Positions 1 to 8,418 of a DNA stretch of 30,048 nucleotides are shown piece after piece (positions within the stretch are counted from its first letter, which is position 1; every line of letters begins with the position of its first letter). Under the pieces are notes generated by a model that had not been told where the DNA came from, did not search any database, and worked only from the letters and a program-made list of their open reading frames with translations. The translations under genes and the position numbers were made by a program. Source of the stretch: Strigomonas culicis (taxonomy: Eukaryota; Euglenozoa; Kinetoplastea; Trypanosomatida; Trypanosomatidae); NCBI GenBank assembly GCA_000482145.1, contig AUXH01000186.1, forward strand, positions 1 through 30,048, read 5' to 3'.

Positions 1-399
1 GTTGTTTCTGGGTTTTGACGCCCCGACCTGTTTTCATGCTCCGTTGGCTGTCTTTTTTGCTCTGGGGTCGGTTTTCGTTTCCGCGGGCGGGTGGTGTTTC
101 GCCGCGCGCCTTGGGGGGGGGGGGTGCTCTTGGTTGCCCTGGTTTTGCTTTGGGCCCCGCCCCGTTGGCGCGCTTTTTGTGCCACTGGTGTGCTTTTTGT
201 TTACGTGTAGGGGTTGGTGGCGGCGGGGAAACCTATTAGTAAAGATTGTTTTTGTCGCGTGGGGATGGCTATTCTTTTTCTCGTTTGTCTTGCTTTTTTT
301 TTTGCATGCGTGTTTTTGGTTTGTGATTTTGAAATACACTTTCGCTTGGTTGATTCTTTGACTCTCTGACAATTGATTTCAGAGCAATATGTATAACTT
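1..399. promoter_or_regulatory. G/T-rich gene-free region, probable end of a transcription start region
   Basis: No credible gene: the open frames here are low-complexity and lack a recognisable product. Bases 1-240 are rich in G and T on the plus strand, with a G12 run at 113-124 and GC-rich clusters at 80-110 and 150-175; the segment then becomes T-rich. It lies just upstream of the first gene of a plus-strand array. In trypanosomatids, RNA polymerase II start regions are dispersed, GT/G-rich, and sit at the head of such arrays. The assignment as a start region is inference; the window edge hides what lies to the left, so it could also be a break between two same-strand arrays. Confidence 0.4.
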
Positions 400-479
400 A
401 TGCTTCTTTGTCTTGTTTTTCTTCTAACTTTTGCTCTCGCTCTTCCTGCTTTTGCTCTTTTTTTTTCACTTCTTTTAAG
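400..479 (+). promoter_or_regulatory. Polypyrimidine tract and trans-splice acceptor for the DRC8-like gene
   Basis: A pyrimidine-rich tract of about 75 bases ends in an AG at 478-479, the first AG after the tract. The ATG follows at 494, giving a predicted 14-nt 5' UTR before addition of the spliced leader. The use of this AG is inferred from the general kinetoplastid rule. Confidence 0.55.
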
Positions 480-493
480 GGGAAGATACATTT

Positions 494-1243
494 ATGCCAG
501 TTCTCGAAGGAAAGAAAGGCGGGAAGGCAAAGTCCAAGAAAGCCAAAGCGCCAAAGATAGAGCCGGACCCAGATGCTGCTTACAAAGAGGATTTGAATAC
601 CAAATTCTACATTCCCCGTAGACAAAGGGAGAGAGAAAATGAGAACTACCTGCAGCGTGTAAACGAAGCCATTAAAGCATGCGAGCTAACGGGTCCCGTT
701 TCGGATAGTGTACCATTGATAAAGATACCATACATTGTACGTGCCTTATCTCTGATCGCCACAAGCGATCAAATTAAGCAGATTTGTTCGATGGTTCAAA
801 CGCAAGAAGTGTCAGAGATTCAAAACGATTCTAATAGATCGTTTGTGGCAGACAAAGGCAAATTACGGAAAGTACTTATTGAAGTATTAAAAACTCGCAT
901 ACTTGAGTACAACCCGCAAGTGCTCCAGTTTCCTCACCCAGAATTCCCGAATCGTGTTTCTTCTATTCTATACAAAGTCGAAGAGGCACGCATTGAAGCT
1001 TGTTTCACTACGCTGTGGAAGGCGTGTGGTAGCATGTATACCACAGAGGATCACGAAGCGAGTGCCCGGTGCCTTGCAACCAATGAGATTCAAAAAATTG
1101 CGTTAGACAGCCCAGAGCTGCTAACCGGAGAAGAAGACTTATCAAAGGAAGAAATTGATGATTTTATTTTCACTTTCCAGAGCACAGAGTCCAATGTAAT
1201 TAGAGAAGACACTTTCTTAATGATGATGTTAAATGTAGAATAG
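494..1243 (+). CDS. EF-hand-like protein, probable dynein regulatory complex subunit 8 (DRC8/EFCAB2-like)
   Basis: A 249-residue protein. Residues 1-50 are a Lys-rich, low-complexity head. The rest reads as two degenerate EF-hand lobes. Residues 78-102 (IPYIVRALSLIATSDQIKQI...) match the 'exit helix plus entry helix' spacing of the first EFCAB2 pair. Residues 165-179, LATNEIQKIAL at 194-204 and LSKEEIDDFIFTF at 216-228 match the second pair, and the end IREDTFLMMMLNVE resembles the EFCAB2 C-terminus. No loop carries a full set of calcium ligands, so binding is probably lost. EFCAB2 is subunit 8 of the nexin-dynein regulatory complex of axonemes, so a flagellar site is likely. The family match is by eye; another calmodulin-like axonemal protein is possible. 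The start follows directly after the predicted splice acceptor. Confidence 0.6.
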   Translation: MPVLEGKKGGKAKSKKAKAPKIEPDPDAAYKEDLNTKFYIPRRQRERENENYLQRVNEAIKACELTGPVSDSVPLIKIPYIVRALSLIATSDQIKQICSMVQTQEVSEIQNDSNRSFVADKGKLRKVLIEVLKTRILEYNPQVLQFPHPEFPNRVSSILYKVEEARIEACFTTLWKACGSMYTTEDHEASARCLATNEIQKIALDSPELLTGEEDLSKEEIDDFIFTFQSTESNVIREDTFLMMMLNVE

Positions 1244-1314
1244 AATCAATGAAAAACTAATGCTTGGGCGTTAACTCCCTACTTCCACCAACGTACGTAT
1301 TTTTGTTTATAACG

Positions 1315-1413
1315 CTAGACCTTTTGAGTTGTTCCTTTGTTCTCTTTTCTTCATGCCACTTCTTTCTTTCCCTCTCTTGTCTTTTTTCATACTTTCTTTC
1401 TGGCTCCCAAAAG
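1315..1413 (+). promoter_or_regulatory. Polypyrimidine tract and trans-splice acceptor for the CAF-1 gene
   Basis: A long pyrimidine tract (about 1329-1408) is followed by the first AG at 1412-1413. The in-frame ATG is at 1417, leaving only three nucleotides of genomic 5' UTR. The open frame continues upstream through the tract from 1264 without an ATG and would encode only Leu/Ser/Phe-rich sequence, which argues for the start at 1417. Confidence 0.55.
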
Positions 1414-1416
1414 AAA

Positions 1417-3609
1417 ATGGACGTTACTAACTTTCTCCATGGACTCAATGAAGATGAGCTGAGGAAAGCAATGGAAGTGATTCAGAGCATGAGGGCAAAT
1501 AAGACCGAAAGTGCTGCGCCTGCCAGCAATGTAATAAAGGAATACAATGCAACTGGTGTTGATACTATTCAAAAGGCCGACGTGGAGCATACCAATGTCC
1601 ACACAGAGATGAGCACAGGTACTGAGACTCTTCCTCAGACGACAGACACGGTTAGCGTCGCAGCCCTCCCCCCACCAACAGTAGATGAAGAGACACCTCT
1701 GTGGGACATTAAGGCACTTTCGAAAAAAGAAATTGAGAAACTGGAAAAGGCCCAAAGGGTTGCTCAACGCGAGGAGGAAAAAAGGATTCGCCTGGAGGAG
1801 AAAGCCAAACGCGAAGTAGCAAAGGAAATGGAGAAGGCGCAGCGTGAATCCGAACGGTTAAAGCGCGAAGCTGAGAAGGAAGCCGAAAGGCTGAAGCGCG
1901 AAGCTGAGAAAGAGGCTGAACGGCTGCACCGTGAGGCTGAGAAGGAAGCGGAGCGACTGAACCGTGAGGCTGAAAAGGAGGCGGAGAAAGCCAGACGGGA
2001 AGCGGAAAAGGCTCATCGCGAAGAGGAAAAGGAAAAAAAGAGACTGGAGGCCGAAGCTGCGAAGGTGGCTAAAAAAGATTGTCCAATTGCGTCCAATGCC
2101 TTGTCTGCGTTTGGCTTTGTTAGCAATACAATGAAGGTCATGAAGGAAAACAAAACAAAACTCTTTCAGTGTTTTGTGCAAAATACACGTATTGTACCTA
2201 AAGCACTCCAATTCTGGAAAAATGAGGAAGACAACAGTGCCGTTAAAAACTCCGTTGATGAAGCTTCCGTTCACATTCTCGCATGCTTCACAAACGTGGA
2301 CAAATGCTTTCATGACAGGGAGGAGTCTTCTTTAATGCATCCGCCGTTATGTGAGGATCACAGCAACACAGCCAAGCCCAAATTCTCCAGCTTTGGAGCA
2401 ATGATTGAAGCTTCGAACAAGTGCGAAACCTCCAATGAGACAATCGCTCTCGATTCGCTATGTCCTTGCAATTTCCACACATGCATCCGCGGGCCTTACA
2501 ACGACTTCAATTCTGAAGTGGTCTTTTGCTCTTTCAATGCCATCGCTTATGAGCCGTGCCAGTCTCGACCGCCGTATTTTGGCACGTTCAACAATGTCCA
2601 CGAAGGTTTCGTTTCCAAAGTTGAACTCTTTCGAATGGCTCGCTTTGCACTGGGTGAAACTATTCCTCGCCTTAGTAGCATCGATTACGAGTACGATTCG
2701 GGAGATGACTGGGATATTCTGGATGATGACGATGATCTTGCCACCACATCATCGGAGAATTCTAATGAGAGTGCTGACTCTCTCGACAGCAGTGACTTGG
2801 ACTTTATCAACGATGACGAGGATTCGGACTCGGAAGGTGAGTGGCAAAGGAAAACGATGGAGGCTCAGCAGCGGCGCAATAAGCGGCTGAAAGGTAAGGA
2901 CAAACTGATTCCCTCATTCAGCGGACCTTTCATTGGGATTCCTATCAGAGACCATCCGTTGGGCAATTTCGATCGCCTGGAGCGCATTGCAACGTTAGAT
3001 TACGATTACTTTTCCAGCATGCTTGCTGCTGAATTGAAAAGGGTTCATGAGAAGGTCGAGGAGAAAGAACCGATAGAGGAGCAACCTGATGAGGAGGAGC
3101 GGCAACAAAAGCTGATCGAGTCCGCTCTGAAGAATAAACGTGAGATGGGTGAAGCAGAGTTGAATGCAGTCCACATTCTCCTCAGTGCAAACAATAAACT
3201 CACGATCAAAGACATCATAGAGGCCTTGAAGCAGCAAAAGCTGTGCAAACACATTCCTAAGGCAGAAATACAGCGCACTATCAAGCGCTACTACGAAAAG
3301 AAACACAACATGTATATTCGTCGCGCAGTTCCCTGGGATGCCGCAGACGCTCGCTTGTTCAAGGATAAGACAAAGAGCTCTGATGACAAGGGAAACCCGC
3401 TTCAAAAGAATGTCAATACGACGGAGAAATGTAATGGGGACGAGCCAACACCAAGCAAGACAGAAGCAGGAAGCGCAGAGGCCTCCGCAGAGAAGGACTC
3501 TCCTCAGCATGGGGCCACAGCTACTACGCAACACAATGGTGATCTGCTGAGTTTCTTTAAGCGCCCCCGAGAAGAAGCAGATGACTGCGACGTTAGTGTA
3601 GTTGATTGA
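1417..3609 (+). CDS. CHAF1A: Chromatin assembly factor 1 large subunit (p150/Cac1-like)
   Basis: A 730-residue protein. Residues 103-223 form a Lys/Glu/Arg-rich (KER) helical domain that includes four 11-residue repeats at 149-192. Near residue 388 begins YFGTF, followed by the hallmark acidic motif DYEYDSGDDWD at 423-433 and an Asp/Ser-rich tail, matching the DYEVDSDEEWE signature of CAF-1 p150. Residues about 580-625 look like the C-terminal winged-helix domain (HIPKAEIQRTIKRYYEKK). At the far C-terminus NGDLLSFF (707-714) fits a PCNA-interacting PIP-box, with Asn in place of Gln. CAF-1 deposits H3-H4 behind replication forks in the nucleus through PCNA binding. The start is the first ATG after the splice acceptor. 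The domain order is as in the family; the extreme C-terminal PIP-like motif is unusual. Confidence 0.8.
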   Translation: MDVTNFLHGLNEDELRKAMEVIQSMRANKTESAAPASNVIKEYNATGVDTIQKADVEHTNVHTEMSTGTETLPQTTDTVSVAALPPPTVDEETPLWDIKALSKKEIEKLEKAQRVAQREEEKRIRLEEKAKREVAKEMEKAQRESERLKREAEKEAERLKREAEKEAERLHREAEKEAERLNREAEKEAEKARREAEKAHREEEKEKKRLEAEAAKVAKKDCPIASNALSAFGFVSNTMKVMKENKTKLFQCFVQNTRIVPKALQFWKNEEDNSAVKNSVDEASVHILACFTNVDKCFHDREESSLMHPPLCEDHSNTAKPKFSSFGAMIEASNKCETSNETIALDSLCPCNFHTCIRGPYNDFNSEVVFCSFNAIAYEPCQSRPPYFGTFNNVHEGFVSKVELFRMARFALGETIPRLSSIDYEYDSGDDWDILDDDDDLATTSSENSNESADSLDSSDLDFINDDEDSDSEGEWQRKTMEAQQRRNKRLKGKDKLIPSFSGPFIGIPIRDHPLGNFDRLERIATLDYDYFSSMLAAELKRVHEKVEEKEPIEEQPDEEERQQKLIESALKNKREMGEAELNAVHILLSANNKLTIKDIIEALKQQKLCKHIPKAEIQRTIKRYYEKKHNMYIRRAVPWDAADARLFKDKTKSSDDKGNPLQKNVNTTEKCNGDEPTPSKTEAGSAEASAEKDSPQHGATATTQHNGDLLSFFKRPREEADDCDVSVVD
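1861..1992 (+). repeat. 33-bp tandem repeat within the KER domain
   Basis: Four contiguous 33-bp units begin at 1861, 1894, 1927 and 1960. Each encodes an 11-residue unit of the type [K/H/N]REAEKEAERL. A fifth degenerate unit follows. The nucleotide copies differ at many synonymous sites, so the repeat is not very recent. Charge pattern and period suit a long single alpha-helix. Confidence 0.9.
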
Positions 3610-3989
3610 GTGACTCACGAAGCGTATGAAAAGAAAAGAAGCCCACTAACCCAGAGCGTTAGTGAACATCATTATAGAGTTATAAACATCCTTTTAAAAA
3701 GTATTTTCATAGAGTTTCTTCTTTTTTTTCTCCAAGATACTGAAAGTGAAAAGTCATCATACACTGTTACTAGTTGATGTGTCTGTACTTAAATAATACC
3801 ATTCACCCACGTATCACTGGAATGAGCATGAGAAGAGTGAACGATAAAACCAGACACACTTTCAGGTTTAAGCTTATTACAGTGCTTCTTAAAAGTATGC
3901 TTTTTTTTACTTTCACTCGTTTTCTCTCCTTTTTTTTTAAAAGTCAACGTAGATACATATAGATCACCGTGAATTTTACGTGAACTTCA
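3610..3989 (+). promoter_or_regulatory. Intergenic region: 3' UTR of CAF-1 and splice signals of the first MDR gene
   Basis: No gene is supported; a 62-codon open frame at 3774-3962 reads through the pyrimidine tract and has no recognisable product. A T-rich run at 3718-3733 and a longer pyrimidine tract at 3899-3938 lead to an AG at 3942-3943, predicting a 46-nt 5' UTR for the gene at 3990. Confidence 0.5.
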
Positions 3990-5243
3990 ATGGGTAGCAA
4001 TGAATCATTGCCTGTTAGGAAGAGTGTAGAGAACCTGACACTACCGCAACTGAAACCATCTGTTACTGACTTCAATACTTCAAGGAGGAAGCCTATTATT
4101 TGCTCAGGATGGGTGGCCAACGAATGCTGCTCGCAATGGTCTCCACAAAATGTTTCCTATTCCAACGAGGTGTTTATTCCCGCACCTGAGCGTCATCAAG
4201 TGCGCGTGAAGCTATACGCTGCAGGCATTAACCCGGTAGACGCGCAGCGCACGACATTCAAATCTGCGGCGCCTGACGCGCAAAAGCCATCGCGACATCC
4301 GTTACCCACTTTTGCCTTTCCCTACGTTTGTGGGATAGAAGGCTCCGGCATTATCGAAAGTGTTGGGTGGGAATCAGACGACTCGACGATGAACTGTGAT
4401 TTGCAAGTTGGCGATCGTGTGACGTTTTTAGCGGACGTGACCAAAAACTTAGGAGGTACCTTTTGCCAGTTCGCTAACGTGGATGCATCTGTGGTGTGCA
4501 AATTACCTGAGGTAGAGGAAGTTGGCAGTCCCCTTATTGATATGGTGGAGGCAGCTGCTCTCCCTGCTGCCGCCGGAACAGCATACATTGCCCTGTTCGA
4601 CAAGTTGAGGATTGAAAAGGGAAAGAGCATCTTCATCAGCGGCGCGACCGGCGGAGTTGGATCCGTTGCGGTGCAGCTAGCCCACTTCTTCGGCCTGCAG
4701 GTATTTGCGTCATGCTCCTCTTCTAATCTCAACTATGCTCGCGAGTTGGGTGCAGATGTTGTGATAGACTACGCGCGCGGCGATGTTGTGAAGCGCATCC
4801 TGAAGGAAACAAAGGACTATGGTGTGGACTACCTTTTGGAGTGCGCAAGTTCCACATTGGCCGAAAGCCACTCCCAAGCGCTTCGCTATGGTGGCTCGAT
4901 ATGTGTCATCACGGGCCTGCTTCAACCGAGCTGTGACCTTGTGTTTCGTAGGCAACTATCAATTCATTATGTGTTCACCGGGCTTATGTACAACATCCCC
5001 GATGCCCGTGCACAGCTGCGGCCGTTATGTACAGCTTTGGTGCAGATGTACCTGCAACAGGCATTTCGCGTGGACGTGGAGGAAGTGCCACTGTCGCGCG
5101 TCGGTGAGGCGCTATCTATTATAGCTCTTGGACATTGTAAAGGTAAGCTTGTGGTCACTGGATTTCATGAAAAAGAAGCAGCGGAAGAGTACGCGAGGCG
5201 CATGCTAGTGAAGCATTACAACACAGCGCTTCAGTATCATTAA
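3990..5243 (+). CDS. Zinc-independent medium-chain dehydrogenase/reductase, quinone oxidoreductase-like (copy 1)
   Basis: A 417-residue protein of the medium-chain dehydrogenase/reductase (MDR) superfamily. After an approximately 35-residue N-terminal extension comes the GroES-like catalytic domain, with the sequence GIEGSGIIESVG at 115-126 that matches the quinone-oxidoreductase motif GxExxGxVxxxG in place of the zinc-binding GHE motif. The Rossmann domain has an intact nucleotide loop GATGGVG at 218-224 and the typical ELGADVVIDY stretch further on. Such enzymes usually use NADPH to reduce quinones or activated alkenes; the substrate here is unknown. The length exceeds the usual 320-350 residues because of the N-terminal extension and a C-terminal tail. 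It lies directly upstream of a paralogue, so the pair arose by tandem duplication. Confidence 0.85.
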   Translation: MGSNESLPVRKSVENLTLPQLKPSVTDFNTSRRKPIICSGWVANECCSQWSPQNVSYSNEVFIPAPERHQVRVKLYAAGINPVDAQRTTFKSAAPDAQKPSRHPLPTFAFPYVCGIEGSGIIESVGWESDDSTMNCDLQVGDRVTFLADVTKNLGGTFCQFANVDASVVCKLPEVEEVGSPLIDMVEAAALPAAAGTAYIALFDKLRIEKGKSIFISGATGGVGSVAVQLAHFFGLQVFASCSSSNLNYARELGADVVIDYARGDVVKRILKETKDYGVDYLLECASSTLAESHSQALRYGGSICVITGLLQPSCDLVFRRQLSIHYVFTGLMYNIPDARAQLRPLCTALVQMYLQQAFRVDVEEVPLSRVGEALSIIALGHCKGKLVVTGFHEKEAAEEYARRMLVKHYNTALQYH

Positions 5244-5466
5244 TTTTTTTTCTCTTTTTCTTTCCATTTTGAACACTTACTAACAGTGAGCACACCAACT
5301 TGAAAAGAGTATTATCGGCAATACCATTGTAGAGCCTCGACATACTCTCTCCAATGTAAATATAATTCTCCTTTCCCTTCGTTTTCGTTTTTGGAATAGG
5401 AAGCAAAAGAATTTATCTCTGAACAAATAGTCCATATACTCTTTCTAGCAAAGCGCAGAATACCAA
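5244..5466 (+). promoter_or_regulatory. Intergenic region with trans-splice signal for the second MDR gene
   Basis: A T/C tract directly after the stop codon (5245-5266) and a second tract (5367-5391) occur. The AG at 5398-5399 after the second tract would give a 67-nt 5' UTR for the gene at 5467. Confidence 0.45.
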
Positions 5467-6585
5467 ATGTCTAACCCTGGTAAGTGCAGAGGTTGGTTAG
5501 TGAAGTCGGAGGCTCCTCAATGGTCACCCGATGCCATAACTCTTTCCACAACTATTAATGTGCCGACACCCTCCACTTACCAAGTGCGCATCCGTGTGCA
5601 CTTTGCAGGAGTGAATACAATGGATGGCATGCGTGTATCGTTTCCACGGAGAAAGAAGAAACCATTTGCTATCGTGGGTGAGGAGAGCGAGTACGCAGGC
5701 GAACCGCTCTCCAAGCTTTACCACCCGGTTCTTAACTATTCCTATCCGCGCGTAGTGGGTGGCAGTGGCTCTGGCATTATTGAGAGTGTAGGCAAGGATG
5801 CGGCGCAGTACTTTCATGTAGGCGAGTACGTTACATTTTGCTCTCATATGGCCCCATCGTACGGCGGGTCCTTTTGCGAGTACGCGCTGGTGGATATGGA
5901 GGGCATCGTGAAAATTCCTGAGACAGAGACCAAAGAACCGATCATGTCCTTGGCAGAAGCAGCAGCAATTCCAGCAGCCGTATGGCCTGCTTACATTGCC
6001 CTCTTCGACAAGTTGCGCATAGAGGCTGGGCATAGCATTTTCATTGACAATGGCGCAAGTGGTATTGGCGCAGCAGCGGTGCAACTGGCGCACTCGTGCG
6101 GCGTTGTCGTTATCGCGGCTTGCGATACAAAGGATACCGAATTTGTGAAGAGCCTAGGTGCTCAGGCGGTGCTCAATAGCCAACTGGGTGACAAGTTGAT
6201 TGATACCGTGCTTCACTTGACGAATGGATGCGGCGTGGACGGCTTCCTGAGCGTTTCTGATCGTACTGACGCAGAGACGTTCTCCGACGTGGTCCGATTT
6301 GGGGGTGCCCTGTGCTTGACCAACAGCCTTATTGTCTCACAGAGTAGCACGCTCTTCACTCGGCAGCTTTCAGTTCATTACGTCTTTTTAGATGGACTCT
6401 ATGAACACCCGGTGTCTCTAGACCAGCTTTCCTATGTGGGAGCGCAGGTCCTCGACTTGTGGAAAAGAAAAGCCTTCGCGATGCACGTCACAGAGGTACC
6501 TTTGGAGGAAGGGGCCAAGTCATTGGACGCCGTTATGCAGGGAGAGCCACCGCAAGGTGACACAGTTCTGAAAATGACCTCTTAG
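5467..6585 (+). CDS. Medium-chain dehydrogenase/reductase-like protein (copy 2, diverged cofactor loop)
   Basis: A 372-residue paralogue of the upstream gene, sharing blocks such as AAAIPAA.PAYIALFDKLRIE and the RQLSVHYVF region. Two cofactor-related motifs differ. The family Glu of GxExxG is replaced: copy 1 has GIEGSG at 115-120, copy 2 has GGSGSG at 98-103. The nucleotide loop GATGGVG becomes NGASGIG (195-201), so the spacing of the three glycines is altered. The ADVVIDY segment is also lost (AQAVLNS). It may therefore bind NADPH weakly, use another ligand, or be a pseudoenzyme. It has no large N-terminal extension. The start is the first ATG after the predicted acceptor. Family placement is firm; activity is uncertain. 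Confidence 0.8.
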   Translation: MSNPGKCRGWLVKSEAPQWSPDAITLSTTINVPTPSTYQVRIRVHFAGVNTMDGMRVSFPRRKKKPFAIVGEESEYAGEPLSKLYHPVLNYSYPRVVGGSGSGIIESVGKDAAQYFHVGEYVTFCSHMAPSYGGSFCEYALVDMEGIVKIPETETKEPIMSLAEAAAIPAAVWPAYIALFDKLRIEAGHSIFIDNGASGIGAAAVQLAHSCGVVVIAACDTKDTEFVKSLGAQAVLNSQLGDKLIDTVLHLTNGCGVDGFLSVSDRTDAETFSDVVRFGGALCLTNSLIVSQSSTLFTRQLSVHYVFLDGLYEHPVSLDQLSYVGAQVLDLWKRKAFAMHVTEVPLEEGAKSLDAVMQGEPPQGDTVLKMTS

Positions 6586-6712
6586 AAATCAACCAGCAAA
6601 GCAAACTTGTGATGATCGTCTTTCGACAAGACGGTAGTACAACCCCATTAATTAATACGTGTGCAGTAGCAACAGCAGCAGCTATATATGTGTATGTGTG
6701 TATGTATGTTGC

Positions 6713-6802
6713 TGTTCTTCTTCCCTTTCTCAACCTTTTCACTCAATTTCGTACAGCATCACTTATCCGTTTCCACCCCCTTTTCCTTCTTGTTGCTTCT
6801 AG
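6713..6802 (+). promoter_or_regulatory. Polypyrimidine tract and splice acceptor
   Basis: A pyrimidine-rich stretch (6713-6800) ends in AG at 6801-6802. The next ATG at 6834 is in frame with the downstream gene, so the longer open frame beginning at 6609 is probably not translated from its upstream ATG. Predicted 5' UTR is 31 nt. Confidence 0.6.
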
Positions 6803-6833
6803 GTGCACCTATCAGTACCTTTATCGGGTGACG

Positions 6834-8066
6834 ATGAGATCGTTTGTAGCGCTGTCTACCACAACCTTTCGCCGCGGCTCCGCAGCGATCACGGCAGTGG
6901 CGGTGACCGCCGCACTGTGCTCTCCCTCGCGTACTTACGTCAACGTGCTGTACCGCTTGCCGCCACAGCACACTATCCCGACGCACAGTCCCTCCGGCGA
7001 GGAGGTCAACTCGGACCTCTTCATGCGCCAGCTGAAAAACTTTTACACCATTCTCGGAACGACGCGCCTTGTCGACCAGATTCATGAAATGAAGACGTGT
7101 CCTTACTACGAGTGTATGTTCACTTCGGAGCTCTTTTTTCAGCATGACAACTTGATTATTCCGATGCCAAAGGTTGGACGCGAGCACCGCTCGTCGGAAA
7201 TGAGCGAGACGGTCCGGTACATGCGAGCGAGCGGTGCGGCTGCTGATTTGACACACGTTCTGCAGGACACCGAGGGCGGCCGCGCGGATGGGAACGATTT
7301 CATTTCTACGTTGAGTGGTGTCGTGGTCGGCTGGGGCACCGCTCGCACCAACAAGCTCGCCATGCTGGCCATCACGGGCGGCGATGAGAAGAAGTCGAAG
7401 GACGACAGCCTCCTGTCCAACTTCAAGCCCGTGCAGCTGGACGAGGATGCCCCGCCGCTGGCGGACATGGCCGCCTTCGCCGGTCAGCGGACGCTGATCG
7501 TCAAGGAGACGCCACACGGCGAGAACGTGGCGCGGCAGGTCGTGGACGTGATGCCGCGTGTCAACTGGCAGGTCGTGCCGGTCGAGCCAGAATGTACCTT
7601 TCTCTCTCACGTATGCGGGGTCAATTACGTGTATGACGTGCTTGTAGACCAGGACTTTCCGGAGTCGATGGACCGTCTCGGTGAGTGCGGCCTCAACCCG
7701 TTTCCAGTCGACTGGTCGGAGCTCCGTAAGCTCGGCATCTCGATGCACAGCGTGTGTCTGGTGGGCCGCTTCGTTCACGGTTCGATGAGTGGCGGTGGGT
7801 ACGGCGACAATGCGTTCCATCAGCAGACGAGAACACACAATTATAACAGTGCCAAGATGACGAAGAACAGTCGACTGTTTGCCAATGGTCATCGCACTTT
7901 TGGAGATAGCGGAGCGCCTTTTTTTGCACAAATTCGTGACAACGGCTTGGGTGAGGGTGTGCGTCAGCCTCCTCCACGCTACCAGGCGCCCATGCATCGG
8001 CGCGGGAACTTAGTGGTGTCGGATCATGAGCGGCAGCAGCAGCAGCAACAGGACTGGAAGCGATAA
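6834..8066 (+). CDS. Predicted mitochondrial pentein-fold protein, DDAH/amidinotransferase-like
   Basis: A 410-residue protein. The N-terminus (MRSFVALSTTTFRRGSAA) is rich in Arg, Ser and Ala without acids and looks like a mitochondrial presequence. Three stretches resemble dimethylarginine dimethylaminohydrolase and related amidinotransferases: CPYYECMFTSELFF followed by GREHRSSE (89-122), compared with the family FVEDTAV...R..E; GWGTARTN (166-173), compared with VGLSxRTN; and a C-terminal block ending HSVCL with Cys308 near the place of the catalytic Cys. The position expected for the catalytic His aligns with Thr-Phe-Leu-Ser at 255-258, with H259 nearby, so activity is doubtful. The tail contains a short poly-Gln run. 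The family call is by eye and tentative; the alternative is a kinetoplastid-specific mitochondrial protein. Confidence 0.45.
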   Translation: MRSFVALSTTTFRRGSAAITAVAVTAALCSPSRTYVNVLYRLPPQHTIPTHSPSGEEVNSDLFMRQLKNFYTILGTTRLVDQIHEMKTCPYYECMFTSELFFQHDNLIIPMPKVGREHRSSEMSETVRYMRASGAAADLTHVLQDTEGGRADGNDFISTLSGVVVGWGTARTNKLAMLAITGGDEKKSKDDSLLSNFKPVQLDEDAPPLADMAAFAGQRTLIVKETPHGENVARQVVDVMPRVNWQVVPVEPECTFLSHVCGVNYVYDVLVDQDFPESMDRLGECGLNPFPVDWSELRKLGISMHSVCLVGRFVHGSMSGGGYGDNAFHQQTRTHNYNSAKMTKNSRLFANGHRTFGDSGAPFFAQIRDNGLGEGVRQPPPRYQAPMHRRGNLVVSDHERQQQQQQDWKR

Positions 8067-8418
8067 GAAAGCGTTTTTACGATTGATGGCCTATTCGTGC
8101 TGCGACTGCTGCAGTCTTCTTCCCCTTTTCGTTACATTAAAAAATGCATTTAATCTAAAAGAGCTGAATACGCGGCATGATGGTGCTTTTCTTCATCTCC
8201 CTTAGCCTTGCTTTTCGCTTCCTCTGCATCTACAGAAGAAGGGTTTTACATGTTTCTGACACTCCTTGAGTTCCCCCCTTCTCTCTCACACGTTCTTTGT
8301 TTCCTTCCTTATTCTTTCTTTGCATAGTCGTAAGAAACAAACCAGCGATAGCTGTATTATTACTCTCCCCCTCCCCCCGTTTCCCCTTTACCTCTTCGTG
8401 GTTCATTTTTCGGTTTCA
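8067..8418 (+). promoter_or_regulatory. Intergenic region with two pyrimidine tracts
   Basis: No gene is seen. A T/C tract at 8268-8320 is followed by AG at 8326-8327. A second C-rich tract (about 8362-8394) has no AG between it and the ATG at 8419, so it should lie inside the 5' UTR (about 91 nt). An open frame continues upstream in phase to 8266 but would encode the tract itself. Confidence 0.5.

Noticed and set aside
6759..7997. 412-codon antisense frame opposite the DDAH-like gene
   Set aside because: It contradicts the strand of the array, has no splice signal, and no recognisable product.
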